From: Bradyrhizobium sp.
GTDB lineage: Bacteria; Pseudomonadota; Alphaproteobacteria; Rhizobiales; Xanthobacteraceae
Length of the DNA stretch: 36,670 nt
NCBI RefSeq assembly: GCF_016213215.1
Contig: NZ_JACRAW010000144.1
Span: forward strand, 1 to 36,670
Direction of reading: 5' to 3'
Notes under the pieces: model-generated
Databases searched by the model: none
What the model saw: only the letters and a program-made list of their open reading frames with translations
What the model was told of the DNA's origin: nothing
Part shown: positions 31,541 to 36,670 of the stretch, piece after piece
Position numbering within the stretch: position 1 is the first letter of the stretch
Layout of the letters: each line of letters begins with the position of its first letter
Made by a program: the position numbers and the translations under genes

Positions 31541-32014
31541 CGTACCTACGACCTCACCCCCTTCTATCGTTCCACCGTCGGCTTCGACCGCCTTTTCTCC
31601 CTGCTTGGCCAGGCGACCTCGGACGGCAGCCCCGGTTATCCGCCCTATAACATCGAGCGTACCGGCGAGAACTCCTACCGCATCACCGTTGCGGTATCGG
31701 GCTTCTCCAAGGACGAGCTTTCCATCGTCGCCAAGGAAAACACGCTGACGATCAAGGGCGAGAAAGTCGCCACCGAGAACGGCAAGGACAAGACTCAGGT
31801 GCTGTACCGCGGCATCGCCGCGCGCGCCTTCGAGCGTGCTTTCCAGCTTGCCGATTTCGTGCAGGTGAAGAACGCCTCGCTCGAAAACGGGCTGCTCCAC
31901 GTCGATCTCGTGCGCGAGATCCCCGAAACCAAGAAGCCGCGCCAGATCCCGATCAACGCCGCCGCCCAGGCTGCGCAGGCGATCGAGGGCTCGACCGAGA
32001 AGGCCGCCGCCTAA
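31538..32014 (+). CDS. small heat shock protein, Hsp20/alpha-crystallin (HspA class)
   Basis: A 158-residue ATP-independent chaperone that binds unfolding proteins in large oligomers. MRTYDLTPFYRSTVGFDRLF is the typical start of the Bradyrhizobium class A Hsp20 proteins. The crystallin domain spans about residues 40-135 (PPYNIERTGENSYRITVAVS, GFSKDELSIVAKENTLTIKG, ENGLLHVDLVREIPE), followed by the C-terminal KPRQIPIN with the I-x-I anchor. The ATG is fixed by GGAGG and the ROSE hairpin. Expression is controlled twice: an RpoH promoter and the RNA thermometer. An intrinsic terminator follows, so it is monocistronic. Confidence 0.95.
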   Translation: MRTYDLTPFYRSTVGFDRLFSLLGQATSDGSPGYPPYNIERTGENSYRITVAVSGFSKDELSIVAKENTLTIKGEKVATENGKDKTQVLYRGIAARAFERAFQLADFVQVKNASLENGLLHVDLVREIPETKKPRQIPINAAAQAAQAIEGSTEKAAA

Positions 32015-32043
32015 GGCCGGTTTCGAACAGACGGTGATTACCA

Positions 32044-32075
32044 AACGCCCCGGGAAACCGGGGCGTTCTTTGTTG
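32044..32075 (+). terminator. intrinsic terminator after hsp20
   Basis: AACGCCCCGG-GAAA-CCGGGGCGTT is a perfect ten-pair stem with a GAAA tetraloop at 32044-32067, followed by CTTTGTTGT. It lies 29 bases after the hsp20 stop. Confidence 0.85.
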
Positions 32076-32083
32076 TGACCAGT

Positions 32084-32148
32084 GTCGTCCCCGCGAACGC
32101 GGCGACCCATAACCGGTCGCTGCGGCGCCCCGGAAATGACGGGAGCCG
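32084..32148. repeat. degenerate intergenic repeat related to family D
   Basis: GTCGTCCCCGCGAACGCGG, CGACCCATAACCGGTCGCTG and GCGCCCCGGAAATGACGGG carry the arms of a GTCATT-type palindrome around a CGACC/GGTCG inner stem. The GCCCCGGAA(A)TGACGGG end is shared with the element at 4902-4945. It fills most of the space between hsp20 and the next gene. Confidence 0.45.
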
Positions 32149-32154
32149 CGGCAA

Positions 32155-32880
32155 TCAATCCAGTCCCAGGGCCGGAGGCATGTCCTGCGTCGGCAGAATG
32201 GTCGGGGCGGGCCTCGCCTGACCGACCGTCGGCGCGGCCGCTTGCGGAACCGCGGTTGCTTCCTGCGGCCTCGCCCGCGCCGCGGCTGAGGGCTGAGGCG
32301 CAGGCGCGGACGGTGCAGGCGCTGCGGCTACCTCGCCCCGCACCGGGGCTGCCTTCGGCAAGGGGACAGTGCGGCTGGCTACGCGCGGGATCGGAGCCGG
32401 CGGTCGCGGCGCGGCACGGACGGCCTCCGGGGCCGGCAACGCCCCTTGCGTCCCATAGGGTCCCAGGTAAGGCGTCCTGGCGTCGTCCTCGACGGGAGGA
32501 CCCCAGCGATCGGCCGGAATGAAGCGTACGATCCGGCCATCGCGGGCATCGATCACCAGCCGGCCGTCATCGCCGCGTCGGTCGATGGCGGCGATGGTGT
32601 AAACAACGCCGCGGAGGCGGGGGATGCCAAGCGGCGAGAAGCCGTTTTCGCGCAGCACCGCGTAGACCTCTTCAGACGGCAGCAGGGCCGGACCGCGGTC
32701 GTACCCGTAACCGCTCCTGTAGCCATGGCGCGGTGCCGGCACCTCCGGCGCATAGGCCCCCTCAAGATCCGACACCGGCATGTACCGCGTCCGCATCCCA
32801 TCAGACGGCACCTGCCCATTGGCACCCGTGACCGCGAGAACCAGGGCGGCCGTAGCCGCCCATCCCGTTAAAATCTTCAT
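32155..32880 (-). CDS. exported proline/alanine-rich protein
   Basis: A 241-residue protein with a signal peptide (1-23, MKILTGWAATAALVLAVTGA, cut near ANGQ). The start at 32880 has AGGAG upstream. The mature protein has a folded part at about 80-140 (LLPSEEVYAVLRENGFSPLG, IPRLRGVVYTIAAIDRRGDD, GRLVIDARDGRIVRFIPADR), which resembles a PepSY-like or YpeB-like alpha/beta unit. It then has a long Pro/Ala-rich, low-complexity tail. The tail probably spans the periplasm or is unstructured. No partner gene is adjacent and the function is unknown. Confidence 0.8.
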   Translation of the reverse strand: MKILTGWAATAALVLAVTGANGQVPSDGMRTRYMPVSDLEGAYAPEVPAPRHGYRSGYGYDRGPALLPSEEVYAVLRENGFSPLGIPRLRGVVYTIAAIDRRGDDGRLVIDARDGRIVRFIPADRWGPPVEDDARTPYLGPYGTQGALPAPEAVRAAPRPPAPIPRVASRTVPLPKAAPVRGEVAAAPAPSAPAPQPSAAARARPQEATAVPQAAAPTVGQARPAPTILPTQDMPPALGLD

Positions 32881-33361
32881 AACGCACACGCTCCTGTCAG
32901 GCCCTGTTCCCCGGCGCTTTTTTGCTTCTGCCTCGCAGGCGCCGCTTCAGTGCTCAGGCCATAAGGTCGTTGTGGATTTCGGCCGTCCTTGGGCCGGATC
33001 GCGGCACGTTTGCTTCAAATCCGCGGCGCAGAAAGTAAACAGAATAGCGGATGGCGTGTTTGGAGCCGGGACTTCCACGCGCTTGTGTGGTAAAGAAAAA
33101 TTTGGCATTGTCGGGGTTAGGACAGGATAGCTGTCTCAATTTCGCTGCGGCCCCGACATGGGGATTAGCAGCAAAAACTCGGCGCCTTGAGCGTGCCGGG
33201 AAGGTGCAGGCAAAGCCGTTCGCGGGGACGTTGAACGCTGAGCCTGAATTCTGAAAATGCGGCTCGCTGAAGGACGAGCGGTGACCTTCGAGGTACCGCA
33301 GGACGCCCAAGGTGCGCCGCCGAGGGCGGCGAGACGTCTTGCCGCATGAGAGGACGAGAAA
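32881..33361. other. gene-free stretch upstream of gltB
   Basis: No convincing gene. Frames here lack ribosome sites and protein-like composition. The region should hold the gltB promoter and leader. I looked for a sigma-54 site (TGGCAC-N5-TTGCA) and found none that fits; TTGGCATTGTCGGGGTT near 33101 is only superficially similar. GAGAGGACGAGAAA precedes the gltB start. Confidence 0.4.
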
Positions 33362-36300
33362 ATGAGCGGTGCGGAATTCGAGCGCGGAAACATCGTGGCA
33401 GATCGGCTGTCGGCGACTGTGGCCTCGAAACCGGCCGACGAGGCGCGTGAGCACACGTTCCGCCCGGCGGCGGAGGGCCTCTACGACCTGAGCCTGGAGA
33501 AGGATTCCTGCGGCGTCGGCTTCATAGCCAACATCAAGGGCAAGAAGTCGCATCAGATCATCTCCGACGCGCTGGACATTCTGTGCAACCTGGAGCATCG
33601 CGGCGCCGTCGGCGCCGATCCGCGGGCCGGCGACGGCGCCGGCATCCTGGTGCAGATCCCGCACGCCTTCTTCACCCGCAAGGCCAAGGAACTCGGCTTC
33701 ACGCTGCCGGAGCCCGGCGAATACGCCATCGGCGCGCTGTTCATGCCGCGCGACACCGCTTGGCGCAACGTCATCAAGAGCATCATCGCCGACGAGATCA
33801 AGGCGGAAGGCCTCAAGCTGCTCGGCTGGCGCGACGTGCCGACCGACAACGCCTCGCTCGGCGAGACCGTCAAGCCGACCGAGCCCAACCACATGCAGGT
33901 CTTCATCGGCCGCAACGGCGCGGCGAAGACCGACGACGAGTTCGAGCGTCGGCTGTACATCCTGCGCAAGTCGATCTCGCAGGCGATCTACCAGCGCCGC
34001 GACCGCGGCATGGCCGGCTACTACCCGTGCTCGCTATCCTGCCGCACGGTGATCTACAAGGGCATGTTCCTCGCCGACCAGCTCGGCAAGTACTATCCCG
34101 ACCTGCACGAGCCGGATTTCGAAAGCGCGCTCGCGCTGGTGCACCAGCGCTTCTCGACCAACACCTTCCCGACCTGGTCGCTGGCGCATCCCTACCGGAT
34201 GATCGCCCATAACGGCGAGATCAACACGCTGCGGGGCAACGTCAACTGGATGGCGGCGCGCCAAGCTTCCGTGAGCTCGGAGTTCTACGGCAAGGACATC
34301 AGCCGGCTGTGGCCGATCTCCTACGAAGGACAGAGCGACACTGCCTGCTTCGACAACGCCCTCGAATTCCTGGTGCAGGGCGGCTACTCGCTGCCGCACG
34401 CCGTGATGGTGATGATTCCGGAAGCGTGGGCCGGCAATCCGCTGATGGACGAGAAGCGCCGCGCCTTCTACGAATATCACGCCGCGGTGATGGAGCCGTG
34501 GGACGGCCCCGCCGCGATCGCCTTCACTGACGGCCGCCAGATCGGTGCCACGCTCGACCGCAACGGCCTGCGGCCGGCGCGCTATCTCGTGACGAAAGAC
34601 GACCGCATCGTGATGGCGTCCGAAATGGGCGTCCTGAACATTCCCGAGGAGCAGATCATCACCAAGTGGCGGCTGCAGCCCGGCAAGATGCTGCTCGTCG
34701 ACCTCGATCAGGGCCGGCTCATTCCCGACGACGAGATCAAGGCCTCGCTCGCCAAGAGCCATCCCTATCAGGAATGGCTCGACCGCACCCAGATCGTGCT
34801 GGAGGAATTACCGGAGGCGCCGACCACCGGCGTGCGCTCCAACCTGCCGCTTCTGGATCGGCAACAGGCGTTCGGCTACAGCCAGGAAGACATCGCCGTC
34901 CTGATGACGCCGATGGCCTCGACCGGCGAAGAGCCGACCGGCTCGATGGGCAACGACACGCCGCTGTCGGCGCTGTCGAACCGGCCGAAGCCCCTGTTCA
35001 CCTATTTCAAGCAGAACTTCGCCCAGGTCACGAACCCGCCGATCGATCCAATCCGCGAGGAACTGGTGATGAGCCTCGTCTCCATCATCGGGCCGCGGCC
35101 GAACCTGTTCGACCTCAAGGGACTGGCGGCGACCAAGCGGCTCGAGGTGCGCCAGCCGATCCTGACCGACGCGGACCTGGAGAAGATCCGCTCGATCTCC
35201 GATGTCGCCGGCAGCCATTTCAAGTCGCGCACGCTCGACACCACCTTCCACGCCGGCCTTGGCGCTGCGGGAATGGACCAGGTGCTCGACGAACTCTGCG
35301 CCCGCGCGGAGCAGGCGGTGCGCGAGGGCATCAACATCATCATCCTGTCGGACCGCATGGTTGGGGTCGACCGGATTCCCATTCCCTCCCTGCTCGCCTG
35401 CGCCGCCGTGCATCATCATCTGATCCGCACGGGCCTGCGCACCTCGGTCGGCATCGTCATCGAATCCGGCGAGCCGCGCGAGGTACACCACTTCGCCTGT
35501 CTTGCCGGCTACGGCGCCGAGGCGATCAACCCCTATCTCGCGTTCGAGACCATCATCGCGCTCAAGGATCGCCTGCCGGCGGCGCTCGACGACTATGAGA
35601 TCGTCAAGCGCTACATCAAGTCGATCGGCAAGGGACTTTTGAAGGTGATGTCCAAGATGGGCATCTCGACCTACCAGTCCTATTGCGGCGCGCAGATCTT
35701 CGACGCGGTCGGACTGAAGGCGGACTTCGTCGGGAAGTTCTTCGCCGGCACCCATACCCGGGTCGAGGGCGTCGGCCTCGCCGAGATCGCCGAGGAATCG
35801 GTGCGCCGCCATGCCGACGCGTTCGGCGACGCGCTGGTCTACAAGAGCGCGCTCGACGTCGGCGGCGAATATGCCTTCCGCACCCGCGGCGAGGACCATG
35901 CCTGGACCGCGGAATCGGTATCCCTGCTGCAGCACGCCGTGCGCGGCAACTCGCAGGAACGCTACCGCGCCTTCGCCAGGATCCTCAACGAGCAGTCCGA
36001 GCGCCTGCTCACCCTGCGCGGGCTTTTCCGGATCAAGAGCGCCGATGAAGACAAGCGCAAGCCGGTCAAGCTCGAGGAAGTCGAGCCAGCCAAGGATATC
36101 GTCAAGCGCTTCGCCACCGGCGCGATGTCGTTCGGCTCGATCTCGCGCGAGGCGCACACCACGCTCGCGATCGCGATGAACCGGATGGGCGGCAAGTCCA
36201 ACACTGGCGAGGGCGGCGAGGAAGCGGACCGCTTCAAGCCGCTGCCCAACGGCGACTCCATGCGCTCGGCGATCAAGCAGGTCGCCTCGGGCCGCTTCGG

Positions 36301-36670
36301 CGTGACGACTGAATATCTCGTCAACTCCGACATGATGCAGATCAAGATGGCGCAGGGCGCCAAGCCCGGCGAAGGCGGCCAGCTGCCCGGCCACAAGGTC
36401 GACGCGACCATCGCCCGCGTCCGCCACTCGACGCCGGGCGTCGGCCTGATCTCGCCGCCGCCGCACCACGACATCTATTCGATCGAGGACCTCGCGCAGC
36501 TCATCTACGACCTCAAGAACGTCAATCCGGAAGGCGACGTCTCGGTCAAGCTCGTCTCCGAAATCGGCGTCGGCACCGTGGCCGCGGGCGACGCCAAGGC
36601 GCGCGCCGACCATGTCACCATCTCCGGCTTCGAGGGCGGCACCGGCGCTTCGCCGCTGAACTCGATCAAG
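33362..36670 (+). CDS. gltB: glutamate synthase (NADPH) large subunit, 3' end outside window
   Basis: The first 1103 residues of the alpha subunit of GOGAT (usually about 1,500-1,580), which converts 2-oxoglutarate and glutamine to two glutamates with the GltD subunit. A propeptide of 49 residues precedes the Ntn nucleophile Cys50 in KDSCGVGF. The class II amidotransferase domain shows LEHRGAVGADPRAGDGAG, HQRFSTNTFPTWSLAHPYRM and HNGEINTLRGN. The central domain begins near NPPIDPIREELVMSL. The FMN synthase domain starts near FATGAMSFGSISREAHTTLA and reaches ISGFEGGTGASPLNSIK at the window edge. The 3Fe-4S cysteines lie beyond the window. No frameshift is seen. Confidence 0.97.
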   Translation, partial: MSGAEFERGNIVADRLSATVASKPADEAREHTFRPAAEGLYDLSLEKDSCGVGFIANIKGKKSHQIISDALDILCNLEHRGAVGADPRAGDGAGILVQIPHAFFTRKAKELGFTLPEPGEYAIGALFMPRDTAWRNVIKSIIADEIKAEGLKLLGWRDVPTDNASLGETVKPTEPNHMQVFIGRNGAAKTDDEFERRLYILRKSISQAIYQRRDRGMAGYYPCSLSCRTVIYKGMFLADQLGKYYPDLHEPDFESALALVHQRFSTNTFPTWSLAHPYRMIAHNGEINTLRGNVNWMAARQASVSSEFYGKDISRLWPISYEGQSDTACFDNALEFLVQGGYSLPHAVMVMIPEAWAGNPLMDEKRRAFYEYHAAVMEPWDGPAAIAFTDGRQIGATLDRNGLRPARYLVTKDDRIVMASEMGVLNIPEEQIITKWRLQPGKMLLVDLDQGRLIPDDEIKASLAKSHPYQEWLDRTQIVLEELPEAPTTGVRSNLPLLDRQQAFGYSQEDIAVLMTPMASTGEEPTGSMGNDTPLSALSNRPKPLFTYFKQNFAQVTNPPIDPIREELVMSLVSIIGPRPNLFDLKGLAATKRLEVRQPILTDADLEKIRSISDVAGSHFKSRTLDTTFHAGLGAAGMDQVLDELCARAEQAVREGINIIILSDRMVGVDRIPIPSLLACAAVHHHLIRTGLRTSVGIVIESGEPREVHHFACLAGYGAEAINPYLAFETIIALKDRLPAALDDYEIVKRYIKSIGKGLLKVMSKMGISTYQSYCGAQIFDAVGLKADFVGKFFAGTHTRVEGVGLAEIAEESVRRHADAFGDALVYKSALDVGGEYAFRTRGEDHAWTAESVSLLQHAVRGNSQERYRAFARILNEQSERLLTLRGLFRIKSADEDKRKPVKLEEVEPAKDIVKRFATGAMSFGSISREAHTTLAIAMNRMGGKSNTGEGGEEADRFKPLPNGDSMRSAIKQVASGRFGVTTEYLVNSDMMQIKMAQGAKPGEGGQLPGHKVDATIARVRHSTPGVGLISPPPHHDIYSIEDLAQLIYDLKNVNPEGDVSVKLVSEIGVGTVAAGDAKARADHVTISGFEGGTGASPLNSIK

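Noticed and set aside
33101..33117. Possible sigma-54 promoter before gltB
   Set aside because: TTGGCATTGTCGGGGTT lacks the second TTGC element at the right distance from the GG.
34808..36613. 601-codon open frame on the minus strand
   Set aside because: It lies wholly opposite gltB, whose plus-strand translation shows all glutamate synthase motifs. The reverse frame stays open because of the GC-rich third positions.
1..36670. CRISPR array, prophage, complete insertion sequence or integrase gene
   Set aside because: I saw no regularly spaced direct repeats, no phage structural genes, no transposase and no integrase on either strand. The repeats present are dispersed palindromes.

Overview
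The window looks like chromosome from a Bradyrhizobium-type alphaproteobacterium (order Rhizobiales/Hyphomicrobiales). GC content and third-position GC are high. An hsp20 gene sits behind a ROSE-type RNA thermometer, there is a CpdR response regulator, and several dispersed palindromic repeats resemble families I remember from Bradyrhizobium genomes. The assignment rests on memory of these families, not on a search.

Layout. 1-6.1 kb: an M20 metallopeptidase cut by the window start, about 1 kb of stacked repeats, a benzoylformate-decarboxylase-like ThDP enzyme, a GFA-fold protein bracketed by inverted repeat copies, and an old-yellow-enzyme reductase. 6.3-9.7 kb: an SDR, a very small membrane protein, an exported alpha/beta-hydrolase-like protein lacking its serine, and an acyl-CoA-dehydrogenase-family protein. 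10.2-15.6 kb: a membrane-anchored GH3 (NagZ-like) glycosidase divergent from a three-gene operon (polytopic DUF4153/DUF4173-type protein, CreB-like regulator, CreC-like kinase). The intergenic space carries a direct repeat with cre-tag geometry. 15.6-18.7 kb: a gene graveyard with an intact parD, a frameshifted parE, a higB-like fragment and two decayed copies of the creC 3' end, plus two small exported or membrane proteins. 18.7-23.2 kb: a mandelate-racemase-like enolase, a Bcr/CflA transporter with a large internal deletion behind a perfect FNR/FixK-type box, an exported phosphoesterase, a LssY-domain protein and tRNA-Val(GAC). 23.3-27.7 kb: cpdR, an N-formylglutamate amidohydrolase, an anti-Shine-Dalgarno small RNA (MmgR/alpha-r8-like), a HisN-type phosphatase, and TSUP and LysE transporters. 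27.9-36.7 kb: a class III adenylate cyclase with TPRs, a second GFA protein with intact cysteines, a lysophospholipase-like hydrolase, the RpoH/ROSE-controlled hsp20, an exported proline-rich protein, and gltB running off the end.

How the parts fit. Most genes are ordinary chromosomal metabolism and stress functions in short transcription units. The most system-like part is 10.2-15.6 kb: a probable periplasmic NagZ-like glycosidase opposite a CreBC-like two-component operon, with a cre-tag-like repeat between them. This suggests, as inference, a cell-wall-fragment or envelope-stress sensing module. A second theme is enzymes of known folds with altered catalytic residues: the hydrolase (Ser to Ala), the first GFA (three Cys lost), the mandelate-racemase homologue (Lys to Arg) and the ThDP enzyme (His to Ser).
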